Positions 13,651 through 28,700 of a DNA stretch of 64,000 nucleotides are shown here, piece after piece. The notes under the pieces are model-generated. The model ran no database searches. It had not been told where the DNA came from and saw only the letters and a list, made by a program, of their open reading frames with translations. Origin of the DNA: Closterium sp. NIES-65. Lineage: Eukaryota; Streptophyta; Zygnematophyceae; Desmidiales; Closteriaceae. The DNA is taken from positions 182,106 to 246,105 of the forward strand of contig CANXME010002412.1 of assembly GCA_948144175.1 (NCBI GenBank), written 5' to 3'. Made by a program: the position numbers and the translations under genes. Numbering within the stretch: the first letter of the stretch is position 1; each line of letters begins with the position of its first letter.

Positions 13651-15132
13651 CACGGTGGGTTGAACACACGGTGGGTTTAACACACGGAGTGTTGAACACA
13701 CGGTGGGTTTCACACACGGTGGGTTGAACACACAGTGGGTTGAACACACGGTGGGTTGAACACACGGTAGGTTGAAGACACAGTGGGTTGAAGACACGGT
13801 GGGTTGAACACACGGTGTGTTGAACACACTGTGGGTTGAACACACGGTGGGTTTAACACACGATGGATTGAACACACGGTGGGTTGAACTCACGGTGGGT
13901 TGAACACACGGTGGGTTGAACATACGGTGGGTTGAACACACGGTGGGTTGAACACACGGTAGGTTTAGCACACGGTGGGTTGAACACACGGTGGGTTGAA
14001 CACACTGTGGGTTGAACACACGGTGGGTTTAACACACGGTGGATTGAACACACGGTGGGTTGATCATACGGTGTGTTGAACACACGGTGGGTTGAACACA
14101 CGGTGGGTTGAACACACGGTGGGTTGAACACACGGTGGGTTGAACACACGGTGGGTTGAACACACGGTGGGTTGAACACACGGTGGGTTTAACACACAGT
14201 GGGTTGAACACACGGTGGGTTGAACACACGATGGGTTTAACAGACGGAGGGTTGAACACACGGTGGGTTGAACACGCGGTGGGTTGAACACACGGTGGGT
14301 TGAACACACGGTGGGTTAAACACACGGTGGGTTGAACACATGGTGGGTCGAACACACGGTGGGTTGAACACACGGTAGGTTGAACACACAGTGGGTTGAA
14401 GACACGGTGGGTTGAACACACGGTGTGTTGAACACACTGTGGGTTGAACACACAGTGGGTTTAACACACGATGGATTGAACTCACGGTGGGTTGAACACA
14501 CGGTGGGTTGAACACACGGTAGGTTGAAGACACAGTGGGTTGAAGACACGGTGGGTTGAACACACGGTGTGTTGAACACACTGTGGGTTGAACACACGGT
14601 GGGTTTAACACACGATGGATTGAACACACGGTGGGTTGAACTCACGGTGGGTTGAACACACGGTGGGTTGAACATACGGTGGGTTGAACACACGGTGGGT
14701 TGAACACACGGTAGGTTTAGCACACGGTGGGTTGAACACACGGTGGGTTGAACACACTGTGGGTTGAACACACGGTGGGTTTAACACACGATGGATTGAA
14801 CACACGGTGGGTTGATCATACGGTGTGTTGAACACACGGTGGGTTGAACACACGGTGGGTTGAACACACGGTGGGTTGAACACACGGTGGGTTGAACACA
14901 CGGTGGGTTGAACACACGGTGGGTTGAACACACGGTGGGTTGAACACACGGTGGGTTTAACACACAGTGGGTTGAACACACGGTGGGTTGAACACACGAT
15001 GGGTTTAACAGACGGAGGGTTGAACACACGGTGGGTTGAACACACGGTGGGTTGAACACACGGTGGGTTTAACACACGGTGGGTTTAACACACGGTGGGA
15101 TGAACACACGGTAAGTTTAACACACGGTAGGT

Positions 15133-18100
15133 TTAATTCACGGTGGGTTGAACACACGGTGGGTTAAACACACGGTGGGTTGAACACATGGTGGGTCGAA
15201 CACACGGTGGGTTGAACACACGGTAGGTTGAACACACAGTGGGTTGAAGACACGGTGGGTTGAACACACGGTGTGTTGAACACACTGTGGGTTGAACACA
15301 CAGTGGGTTTAACACACGATGGATTGAACTCACGGTGGGTTGAACACACGGTGGGTTGAACACACGGCGGGTTGAACACACGGTGGGTTGAACACATGGT
15401 AGGTTTAACACACGGTGGGTTGAACACACGGTGGGTTGAACACACTGTGGGTTGAACACACGGTAGGTTTAACACACGGTGGGTTGAACACACGGTGGGT
15501 TGAACACACGGTGGGTTGAACACACGGTGGGTTTAACACACGGTGGATTGAACACACGGTGGGTTGATCATACGGTGGGTTGAACACATGGTGTGTTGAA
15601 CACACGGTAGGTTTAACACACGGTGGGTTGAACACACAGTGTGTTGAACACACGTTGGGTTTAACACACGGTGGATTGAACACACGGTGGGTTGAACACA
15701 CGGTAGGTTGAACACACGGTGGGTTGAAAACACGTTGGGTTGAACACACGGTGTGTTGAACACACGGTGGGTTGAACACACGGTGGCTTTAACACACGAT
15801 GGGTTGAACACACGGTGGGTTGAACTCACGGTGCGTTGAACACACGGTGGGTTGAACACAAGGTAGGTTTAACACACAGTGGGTTGAACACACGGCGGGT
15901 TGAACACACGGTGGGTTGAACACACGGTAGGTTTAACACACGGTGGGTTGAACACACGATGGGTTGAACACACGGTGGGTTTAACACACGGTGGGTTTAA
16001 CACACGGTGGGTTTAACACACGCTGGGTTTAACACACGGTGGGTTTAACACACGGTGGGTTCAACACACGGTGGGTTCAACACACGGTGGGTTTCACACA
16101 CAGTGGGTTTAACACACAGTGGGTTTAACATACGGTAGGTTGAACACACGGTGGGTTGAACACACGGTGGGTTGAATTCACGGTGGGTTGAACTCACGGT
16201 GCGTTGAACACACGGAGGGTTGAACACACGGTAGGTTTAACACACGGTGGTTTGAACACACGGTGGGTTGAACACACGGTGGGTTGAATTCACGGTGGGT
16301 TGAACTCACGGTGCGTTGAACACACGGAGGGTTGAACACACGGTAGGTTTAACACACGGTGGGTTGAACACACGGTGGGTTGAACACACGGTGGGTTGAA
16401 CACACGGTGGGTTGAACACACGGTAGGTTTAACACACGGTGGGTTGAACACACGGTGGGTTGAACACACGGTGGGTTAAACACACGGTGGGTTGAACACA
16501 CGGTGGGTTGAACACAGGGTAGGTTTAACTCATGGTGGGTTGAACACACGATGGGTTGAACACACAGTGTGTTGAACACACGTTGGGTTTAACACACGGT
16601 GGGTGTAACACACGGTGGGTTGAACACACGGTGTGTTGATCATACATTGGGTTGAACACACGGTGGGTTGAAGACACGGTAGGTTTAACACACGGTGGGT
16701 TTAACTCACGGTGGGTTTCACACACAGTGGGTTGAACACACGGTGGGTTGAACACACGGTGGGTTTAACACACGCTGGGTTTAACACACGGTGAGTTTAA
16801 CACACGGTGGGTTCAACACACGGTGGGTTCAACACACGGTGGGTTAAACACACCGTGGGTTGAACACACGGTGTGTTGAACACACGGTGGGTTGAACACA
16901 CGGTGGGTTTAACTCACGGTGGGTTTAACACACGGTGGGTTGAACACACGGTGGGTTTAACACACGGTGGGTTTAACACACGGTCGGTTTAACACACGGT
17001 GGGTTGAACACACGGTGGGTTAAACACACGGTAGGTTTAACACACAGTGGGTTTAACACGCGGTGGGTTGAACACACGGTGGGTTAAACACACGGTGGGT
17101 TTAACACACTGTGGGTTGAACACACGATGGGTTGAACACACGGTGGGTTGAACACACGGTGGGTTTAACACACAGTGGGTTGAACACACGGTGGGTTGAA
17201 CACACGATGGGTTTAACAGACGGAGGGTTGAACACACGGTGGGTTGAACACACGGTGGGTTGAACACACGGTGGGTTTAACACACGGTGGGTTTAACACA
17301 CGGTGGGATGAACACACGGTAAGTTTAACACACGGTAGGTTTAATTCACGGTGGGTTGAACACACGGTGGGTTAAACACACGGTGGGTTGAACACATGGT
17401 GGGTCGAACACACGGTGGGTTGAACACACGGTAGGTTGAACACACAGTGGGTTGAAGAAACGGTGGGTTGAACACACGGTGTGTTGAACACACTGTGGGT
17501 TGAACACACAGTGGGTTTAACACATGATGGATTGAACTCACGGTGGGTTGAACACACGGTGGGTTGAACACACGGCGGGTTGAACACACGGTGGGTTGAA
17601 CACATGGTAGGTTTAACACACGGTGGGTTGAACACACGGTGGGTTGAACACACTGTGGGTTGAACACACGGTAGGTTTAACACACGGTGGGTTGAACACA
17701 CGGTGGGTTGAACACACGGTGGGTTGAACACACGGTGGGTTTAACACACGGTGGATTGAACACACGGTGGGTTGATCATACGGTGGGTTGAACACATGGT
17801 GTGTTGAACACACGGTAGGTTTAACACACGGTGGGTTGAACACACAGTGTGTTGAACACACGTTGGGTTTAACACACGGTGGGTTGAACACACGGTGGGT
17901 TGAACACACGGTAGGTTGAACACACGGTGGGTTGAAAACACGTTGGGTTGAACACACGGTGTGTTGAACACACGGTGGGTTGAACACACGGTGGGTTTAA
18001 CACACGATGGGTTGAACACACGGTGGGTTGAACTCACGGTGCGTTGAACACACGGTGGGTTGAACACAAGGTAGGTTTAACACACAGTGGGTTGAGCACA

Positions 18101-19150
18101 CGGTGGGTTGAACACACGGTGGGTTGAACACACGGTAGGTTTAACACACGGTGGGTTGAACACACGGTGGGTTGAACACACGGTGGGTTTAACACACGGT
18201 GGGTTTAACACTCGGTGGGTTCAACACACGGTGGGTTCAACACACGGTGGGTTTCACACACAGTGGGTTTAACATACGGTAGGTTGAACACACGGTGGGT
18301 TGAACACACGGTGGGTTGAATTCACGGTGGGTTGAACTCACGGTGCGTTGAACACACGGAGGGTTGAACACACAGTAGGTTTAACACACGGTGGTTTGAA
18401 CACACGGTGGGTTGAACACACGGTGGGTTGAATTCACGGTGGGTTGAACTCACGGTGCGTTGAACACACGGAGGGTTGAACACACGGTAGGTTTAACACA
18501 CGGTGGGTTGAACACACGGTGGGTTGAACACACGGTGGGTTAAACACACGGTGGGTTGAACACACGGTGGGTTGAACACAGGGTAGGTTTAACTCATGGT
18601 GGGTTGAACACACGATGGGTTGAACACACAGTGTGTTGAACACACGTTGGGTTTAACACACGGTGGGTGTAACACACGGTGGGTTGAACACACGGTGTGT
18701 TGATCATACATTGGGTTGAACACACGGTGGGTTGAAGACACGGTAGGTTTAACACACGGTGGGTTTAACTCACGGTGGGTTTAACACACAGTGGGTTGAA
18801 CACACGGTGGGTTGAACACACGGTGGGTTTAACACACGCTGGGTTTAACACACGGTGAGTTTAACACACGGTGGGTTCAACACACGGTGGGTTCAACACA
18901 CGGTGGGTTAAACACACCGTGGGTTGAACTCACGGTGTGTTGAACACACGGTGGGTTGAACACACGGTGGGTTTAACTCACGGTGGGTTTAACACACGGT
19001 GGGTTGAACACACGGTGGGTTTAACACACGGTGGGTTTAACACACGGTCGGTTTAACACACGGTGGGTTGAACACACGGTGGGTTAAACACACGGTAGGT
19101 TTAACACACAGTGGGTTTAACACGCGGTGGGTTGAACACACGGTGGGTTA
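15133..19150. repeat. ~2.1-2.2-kb higher-order block, two copies
   Basis: The segment about 15.13-17.1 kb is repeated at about 17.34-19.15 kb. The offset is 2,208 bp (138 units) through about 15.1-15.9 kb. It falls to 2,064 bp (129 units) by the CACCGTGGG landmark at 16851 and 18915. The change of nine whole units shows that size drift occurs by unit-multiple gain or loss while the 16-bp phase is kept. Both copies carry the GAATTCACGG and CATACATTGGG variants. Confidence 0.85.
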
Positions 19151-22100
19151 AACACACGGTGGGTTTAACACACTGTGGGTTGAACACACGGTGGGTTGAA
19201 CACACGGTGGGTTGAACACACGGTGGGTTGAACACACGGTGGGTTTAACACACGGTGGATTGAACACACGGTGGGTTGATCATACGGTGGGTTGAACACA
19301 CGGTGTGTTGAACACACGGTAGGTTTAACACACGGTGGGTTGAACACACGGTGGGTTGAACACACGGTGGGTTGAACACACGGTGGGTTGAACTAACGGT
19401 GCGTTGAACACACGGTGGGTTGAACACACGGTATGTTTAACACACGGTGAGTTGAACACACGGTGGGTTGAACACACGGTGGGTTGAACACATGGTGGGT
19501 TGAACACACGGTGGGTTGAACACACGGTAGGTTTTACACACGGTGAGTTGAACACACGGTGGGTTGAACACACGGTGGGTTGAACACACGGTGGGTTTAA
19601 CACACGATGGATTGAACACACGGTGGGTTGATCATACGGTGGGTTGAACACACGGTGTGTTGAACACACGGTAGGTTTAACATACGGTGGGTTGAACACA
19701 CGGTGGGTTGAACACACAGTGTGTTGAACACACGTTGGGTTTAACACGCGGTGGGTTTAACACACGGTGGGTTGAACACACGGTGGGTTTAACACACGGT
19801 GGGTTTAACACACGATCGGTTTAACACACAGTGGGTTGAACACACGGTGGGTTGAACACACGGTAGGTTTAACACACGGTGGGTTTAACACGCGGTGGGT
19901 TGAACACACGGTGGGTTGAACAAACGGTGGGTTGAAGACACGGTGGATTGAACACACGATGTGTTGAACACACGGTGGGTTGAACACACGGTGGGTTTAA
20001 CACACGATGGGTTGAACACACGGAGGGTTGAACTCACGATGGGTTGAACACACGGTAGGTTTAACACACGGTGGGTTGAACACACGGTGGGTTGAACACA
20101 CGGTGGGTTGAACACACGGTAGGTTTAACACACGGTGGGTTGAATATACGGTGGGTTGATCACATGGTGGGTTGAACTCACGGTGGGTTGAACACACAGT
20201 GTGTTGAACACACATTGGGTTTAACACACGATGGGTTGAACACACGGTGGGTTGAACACACGGTGGGTTGATCCCACGGTGGGTTGAACACACGGTGGGT
20301 TGAAGACACGGTGGGTTGAACACACGGTGGGTTGAACACACGGTGGGTTTAACACACGGTGGATGGAACACACGGTGGGTTGATCATACGGTGGGTTGAA
20401 CACACGGTGTGTTGAACACACGGTAGGTTTAACACACGGTGGGTTGAACACACGGTGGGTTGAACACAGAGTGTGTTGAACACACGTTGGGTTTAACACA
20501 CGGTGGGTTGAACACACGGTGGGTTGAACACACGGTGGGTTGATCCCACGGTGGGTTGAACACACGGTGGGTTGAAGACAAGGTAGGTTTAACACACGGT
20601 GGGTTTAACTCACGGTGGGTTTAACACACGGTGGGTTGAACACACGGTGGGTTGAACACACGGTGTGTTGAACACACGGTGGGTGTAACACACGGTGGGT
20701 TTTACACACGATGGGTTGAACACACGGTGGGTTGAACTCACGATGGGTTGAACACACGGTGGGTTGAACACACGGTAGGTTTAACACACGGTAGGTTGAA
20801 CACACGGTGGGTTAAACACACGGTGGGTTGAACACACGGTAGGTTTAACACACGGTGGGTTGAACACACGGTGGGTTGATCACACGGTGGGTTGAACACA
20901 CGGTGGGTTGAACACACAGTGTGTTGAACACACTTTGGGTTTAACACACGGTGGGTTGAACACACGGTGGGTTGAACACACGGTGGGTTGATCCCACGGT
21001 GGGTTGAACACACGGTGGGTTGAAGAAAAGGTAGGTTTAACACACGGTGGGTTTAACTCACGGTGGGTTTAACACACGGTGGGTTGAACACACGGTGGGT
21101 TGAACACACGCTGGGTTTAACACACGCTGGGTTTAACACACGGTGGGTTCAACACATGTTGGGGTTCAACACACGGTGGGTTCAACACACGGTGGGTTTA
21201 ACACACCGTGGGTTGAACACACGGTGTGTTGAACACACGGTGGGTTGAACACACGGTGGGTTTAACTCACGGTGGGTTGAACACACGGTGGGTTAGAAAC
21301 GGTGGGGTTAACACACGGTGGGTTTTAACACACGGTCGGTTTAACACACAGTGGGTTGAACACACGGTGGGTTGAACACACGGTAGGTTTAACACACGGT
21401 GGGTTTAACACGCGGTGGGTTGAACACACGGTGGGTTGAAGACACGGTGGGTTGAACACACGGTGTGTTGAACACACGGTGGGTTGAACACACGGTGGGT
21501 TTAATACACGATGGGTTGAACACACGGTGGGTTGAACTCACGATGGGTTGAACACACGGTGGGTTGAACACACGGTAGGTTTAACACACGGTGGGTTGAA
21601 CACACGGTGGGTTGAACAGACGGTGGGTTGAACACACGGTAGGTTTAACACACGGTGGGTTGAACACACGGTGGGTTGATCACACGGTGGTCTGAACACA
21701 CGACGGGTTGAAGACACAGTAGGTTTAACACACGGCGGGTTTAACTCACGGTGGGTTTAACACACTGTGGGCTTAACACACGGTGGGTTGAACACATGGT
21801 GGGTTTAACACACGGTGGGTTCAACACACGTTCGGTTTAACACACGGTGGGTTGAACACACGGTGGGTTGAACACACGGTAGGTTTAACACACGGTGGGT
21901 TTATCACGCGGTGGGTTGAACACATGGTGGGTTGAACACACGGTGGGTTGAAGACACGGTGGGTTGAACACACGGTGTGTTGAACACACGGTGGGTTGAA
22001 CACACGGTGGGTTGAACACACGATGGGTTGAACACACAGTGGGTTGAACTCACGATGGGTTGAACACACGGTGGGTTGAACACACGGTAGGTTTAACACA

Positions 22101-22739
22101 CGGTGGGTTGAACACACGGTGGGTTGAACACACGGTGGGTTGAACACACGGTGTGTTTAACACACGGTGGGTTGAACACACGGTGGGTTGAACACACGGT
22201 GGGTTTAACACACGGTGGGTTGAACACACGGTGGGTTGAACACACGGTGGGTTTAACACACGGAGGGTTGAACACACGGTGGGTTGAACACACGGTGGGT
22301 TGAACACACAGTGGGTTTAACACACGGTGGGTTGAACACACGGTGGGTTCAACACACGGTGGGTTTCACACACGGTGGGTTTAACACGCAGTGGGTTTAA
22401 TCTACGGTGGGTTGAACACACGGTGGGTTGAACACACGGTGGGTTGAACACACGGTGGGTTTAACACACGGTGGATTGAACACACGGTGGGTTGATCATA
22501 CGGTGGGTTGAACACATGGTGTGTTGAACACACGGTAGGTTTAACACACGGTGGGTTGAACACACGGTGGGTTGAACACACAGTGTGTTGAACACACGTT
22601 GGGTTTAACACACAGTGGGTTGAACACACGGTGGGTTGAACACACGGTGGGTTGATCACATTGTGGGTTCACGGTGGGTTGAAGACACGGTAGGTTTAAC
22701 ACACGGTGGGTTTAACTCACGGTGGGTTTAACACACGGT

Positions 22740-25700
22740 GGGCTGAACACTGGGTGGGTTTAACACACGGTGGGTTTAACACACGGTCGGTTTAACACAC
22801 GGTGGGTTGAACACACGGTGGGTTAAACACACGGTAGGTTTAACACACAGTGGGTTTAACACGCGGTGGGTTGAACACACGGTGGGTTGAACACACGGTG
22901 GGTTGAACACACGGTGGGTTGAACACACGGTGGGTTTAACACACGCTGGGTTTAACACACGGTGGGTTTAACACACGGTGGGTTCAACACACGGTGGGTT
23001 CAACACACGGTGGGTTTCACACACGGTGGGTTTAACACACAGTGGGTTTAACATACGGTGGGTTGAACACACGGTGGGTTGAACACACGGTGGGTTGAAC
23101 ACACGGTGGGTTGAACACACGGTGGGTTTAACACACGGTGGGTTGAACACACGGTGGGTTGAACACACGGTGGGTTTAACACACGGAGGGTTGAACACAC
23201 GGTGGGTTGAACACACGGTGGGTTGAACACACAGTGGGTTTAACAGACGGTGGGTTGAACACACGGTGGGATGAACACACGGTGGGTTTAACACACGGTG
23301 GGTTGAACATACGGTGGGTTTAACACACGGAGTGTTGAACACACGGTGGGTTTCACACACGGTGGGTTGAACACACGGTGGGTTGAACACATGGTATGTT
23401 TAACACACGGTGGGTTGAACACACGGTGGGTTGAACACACGGTGGGTTGAACACACGGTGGGTTGAACACACGGTGTGTTGAACACACGGTGGGTTGAAC
23501 ACACGGTGGGTTGAACACACGGTAGGTTGAACACACGGTGGGTTTACCACACGATGGATTGAACACACGGTGGGTTGAACACACGGTGGGTTGAACACAC
23601 GGTAGGTTTAACACACGGTGGGTTGAACATACGGTGGGTTGAACACACTATGGGTTGAACACACGGTGGGTTTAACACACGGTGGATTGAACACACGGTG
23701 GGTTGATCATACGGTGTGTTGAACACACGGTGGGTTGAACACACGGTGGGTTGAACACACGGTGGGTTGAACACACGGTGGGTTGAACACACGGTGGGTT
23801 GAACACACGGTGGGTTGAACACACGGTGGGTTTAACACACAGTGGGTTGAACACACGGTGGGTTGAACACACGGTGGGTTTAACACACGGAGGGTTGAAC
23901 ACACTGTGGGTTGAACACACGGTGGGTTGAACACACGGTGGGTTTAACACACGGTTGGTTGAACACACAGTGGGATGAACACACGGTGGGTTGAACACAC
24001 GGTGGGTTGAACACACGGTGGGTTAAACACACGGTGGGTTGAACACATGGTGGGTTGAACACACGGTGGGTTTAACACACGGTGGGTTGAACACACGGTG
24101 GGTTGAACACACGGTGGGTTTAACACACGGAGGGTTGAACACACGGTGGGTTGAACACACGGTGGGTTGAACACACAGTGGGTTTAACAGACGGTGGGTT
24201 GAATACACGGTGGGTTTAACACACAGTGGGTTGAACACACGGTGGGTTGAACACACGGTGGGTTTAACACACGGAGGGTTGAACACACGGTGGGTTGAAC
24301 ACACGGTGGGTTGAACACACGGTGGGTTGAACACACGGTGGGTTGAACACACGGTGGGTTTAACACACAGTGGGTTGAACACACGGTGGGTTGAACACAC
24401 GGTGGGTTTAACACACGGAGGGTTGAACACACTGTGGGTTGAACACACGGTGGGTTGAACACACGGTGGGTTTAACACACGGTTGGTTGAACACACAGTG
24501 GGATGAACACACGGTGGGTTGAACACACGGTGGGTTGAACACACGGTGGGATGAACACACGGTGGGTTGAACACACGGTGGGTTGAACACACGGTGGGTT
24601 TAACACACGGTGGGTTGAACACACGGTGGGTTGAACACACGGTGGGTTTAACACACGGAGGGTTGAACACACGGTGGGTTGAACACACGGTGGGTTGAAC
24701 ACACAGTGGGTTTAACAGACCTTGGGTTGAATACACGGTGGGATGAACACACGGTGGGTTTAACACACGGTAGGTTTAACACACGGTGGGTTGAACATAC
24801 GGTGGGTTTAACACACGGAGTGTTGAACACACGGTGGGTTTCACACACGGTGGGTTGAACACACGGTGGGTTGAACACATGGTATGTTTAACACACGGTG
24901 GGTTGAACACACGGTAGGTTGAACACACGGTGGGTTGAAGACACGGTGGGTTGAACACACGGTGTGTTGAACACACGGTGGGTTGAACACACGGTGGGTT
25001 GAACACACGGTGGGTTGAACACACGGTGGGTTTACCACACGATGGATTGAACACACGGTGGGTTGAACACACGGTGGGTTGAACACACGGTAGGTTTAAC
25101 ACACGGTGGGTTGAACACACGGTGGGTTGAACACACTATGGGTTGAACACACGGTGGGTTTAACACACGGTGGATTGAACACACGGTGGGTTGATCATAC
25201 GGTGTGTTGAACACACGGTGGGTTGAACACACGGTGGGTTGAACACACGGTGGGTTGAACACACGGTGGGTTGAACACACGGTGGGTTGAACACACGGTG
25301 GGTTGAACACACGGTGGGTTTAACACACAGTGGGTTGAACACACGGTGGGTTGAACACACGGTGGGTTGAACACACGGAGGGTTGAACACACTGTGGGTT
25401 GAACACACGGTGGGTTGAACACACGGTGGGTTTAACACACGGTTGGTTGAACACACAGTGGGATGAACACACGGTGGGTTGAACACACGGTGGGTTGAAC
25501 ACACGGTGGGTTAAACACACGGTGGGTTGAACACATGGTGGGTTGAACACACGGTGGGTTGAACACACGGTAGGTTTAACACACGGTGGGTTGAACACAC
25601 GGTAGGTTGAACACACGGTGGGTTGAAGACACGGTGGGTTGAACACACGGTGTGTTGAACACACGGTGGGTTGAACACACGGTGGGTTTAACACACGATG

Positions 25701-28700
25701 GGTTGAACACACGGTGGGTTGAACTCACGGTGCGTTGAACACACGGTGGGTTGAACACACCGTAGGTTTAACACACGGTGGGTTGAACACACGGTGGGTT
25801 GAACACACGGTAGGTTTAACACACCGTGGATTGAACACGCGGTGGGTTGATCATACGGTGGGTTGAAGACACTGTGTGTTGAACACACGGTGGGTTTAAC
25901 ACACGGTGGGTTGAACACACAGTGGGTTGAACACACAGTGTGTTGAACACACGGTGGGTTTAACACATGGTGGGTTGAACACACGGTGGGTAGAACACAC
26001 GGTGGGTTGATCACACAGTGGGCTGAACACACGGTGGGTTGAAGACACGGTAGGTTTAACACACGGTGGGTTTAACTCACGGTGGGTTTAACACACGGTG
26101 GGCTGAACACACGGTGGGTTGAACACACGGTGGGTTAAACACACGGTAGGTTTAACACACTGTGGGTTTAACACGCGGTGGGTTGAAAACACGGTGGGTT
26201 GAACACACGGTGGGTTGAAAACATGGTGGGTTGAACACACAGTGGGATGAACAAACGGTGGGTTGAACACACGGTGGGTTTAACACACGTTGGTTTGAAC
26301 ACACGGTTGGTTGAACACACGGTGGGTTGAACACACAGTGGGTTGAACTCACGGTTTGTTGAACACACGGTGTGTTGAACACATGGGAGGTTTAACACAC
26401 GGTGGGTTGAACACACGGTGGGTTGAACACACGGTGGGTTGAACACACAGTGGGTTGAACTCACGGTGCGTTGAACACACGGTGGGTTGAACACACGGTA
26501 GGTTTAACACACGGTGGGTTGAACACACGGTGGGTTGAACACACGGTGGGTTGAACACACGGTGGGTTGAACACACGGTAGGTTTAACACACGGTGGGTT
26601 GAACACACGGTGGGTTGAACACACGATGGGTTGAACACACGGTGGGTTTAACACACGGTGGGTTGAACACACGGTAGGTTTAACACACGGTGGGTTGAAC
26701 ACACGGTGGGTTGAACACACAGTGTGTTGAACACACGTTGGGTTTAACACACGGTGGGTTGAACACACGATGGGTTGAACACACGGTGGGTTGATCACAA
26801 AGTGGGTTGAACACACGGTGGGTTGAAGACACGGTAGGTTTAACACACGGTGGGTTTAACTCACGGTGGGTTTAACACACGGTGGGTTTAACACACGGTG
26901 GGTTGAACACACGCTGGGTTTAACACACGCTGGGTTTAACACACGGTGGGTTTAACACACGGTGGGTTCAGCACACGGTGGGTTCAACACACGGTGGGTT
27001 GAACACACGGTGGGTTGAACACACGATGGGTTGAACGCACGGTGGGTTTAACACACGGTGGGTTGAACACACGATAGGTTTAACACACGGTGGGTTGAAC
27101 ACACGGTGGGTTGAACACACAGTGTGTTGAACACACGTTGGGTTTAACAGACAATGGGTTGAACACACGGTGGGTTGAACACACGGTGGGTTGAACACAC
27201 GGTGGGTTGAACACACGGTGGGTAGAACACACGGTGGGTTTAACACACGGAGGGTTGAACACACGGTGGGTTGAACACACGGTGGGTTGAACACACAGTG
27301 GGTTTAACACACGGTGGGTTGAACACACGGTGGGATGAACACACGGTGGGTTTAACACACGGTAGGTCTAACACACGGTGGGTTGAACACACGGTGGGTT
27401 TAACACACGGAGTGTTGAACACACGGTGGGTTTCACACACGGTGGGTTGAACACACGGTGGGTTGAACACACGGTGGGTTGAACACACGGTATGTTTAAC
27501 ACACAGTGGGTTGAACATACGGTAGGTTGAACACACAGTGGGTTGAAGACACGGTGGGTTGAACACACGGTGTGTTGAACACACTGTGGGTTGAACACAC
27601 GGTGGGTTTAACACACGATGGATTGAACACACGGTGGGTTGAACTCACGGTGGGTTGAACACACGGTGGGTTGAACACACGGTGGGTTGAACACACGGTA
27701 GGTTTAGCACACGGTGAGTTGAACACACGGTGGGTTGAACACACTGTGGGTTGAACACACGGTGGGTTGATCATACGGTGTGTTGAACACACGGTGGGTT
27801 GAACACACGGTGGGTTGAACACACGGTGGGTTGAACACACGGTGGGTTGAACACACGGTGGGTTGAACACACGGTGGGTTGAACACACGGTGGGTTTAAC
27901 ACACAGTGGGTTGAACACACGGTGGGTTGAACACACGGTGGGTTTAACAGACGGAGGGTTGAACACACGGTGGGTTGAACACACGGTGGGTTGAACACAC
28001 GGTGGGTTTAACACACGGTGGGTTTAACACACGGTGGGATGAACACACGGTAAGTTTAACACACGGTAGGTTTAATTCACGGTGGGTTGAACACACGGTG
28101 GGTTTAACACACAGAGGGTTGAACACACGGTGGGTTAAACACACGGTGGGTTGAACACATGGTGGGTCGAACAGACGGTGGGTTAAAACACAGTAGGTTG
28201 AACACACAGTGGGTTGAAGACACGGTGGGTTGAACACACGGTATGTTGAACACACTGTGGGTTGAACACACAGTGGGTTTAACACACGATGGATTGAACA
28301 CACGGTGGGTTGAACTCACGGTGGGTTGAACACACGGTGGGTTGAACACACGGTGGGTTGAACACACGGTGGGTTGAACACACGGTAGGTTTAACACACG
28401 GTGGGTTGAACACACGGTGGGTTGAACACACTGTGGGTTGAACACACGGTAGGTTTAAAACACGGTGGGTTGAACACACGGTGGGTTGAACACACGGTGG
28501 GTTGAACACACGGTGGGTTTAACACACGGTGGATTGAACACACGGTGGGTTGATCATACGGTGGGTTGAACACACGGTGTGTTGAACACACGGTAGGTTT
28601 AACACACGGTGGGCTGAACACAAAGTGTGTTGAACACACGTTGGGTTTAACACACGGTGGGTTGAACACACGGTGGGTTGAACACACGGTAGGTTGAACA

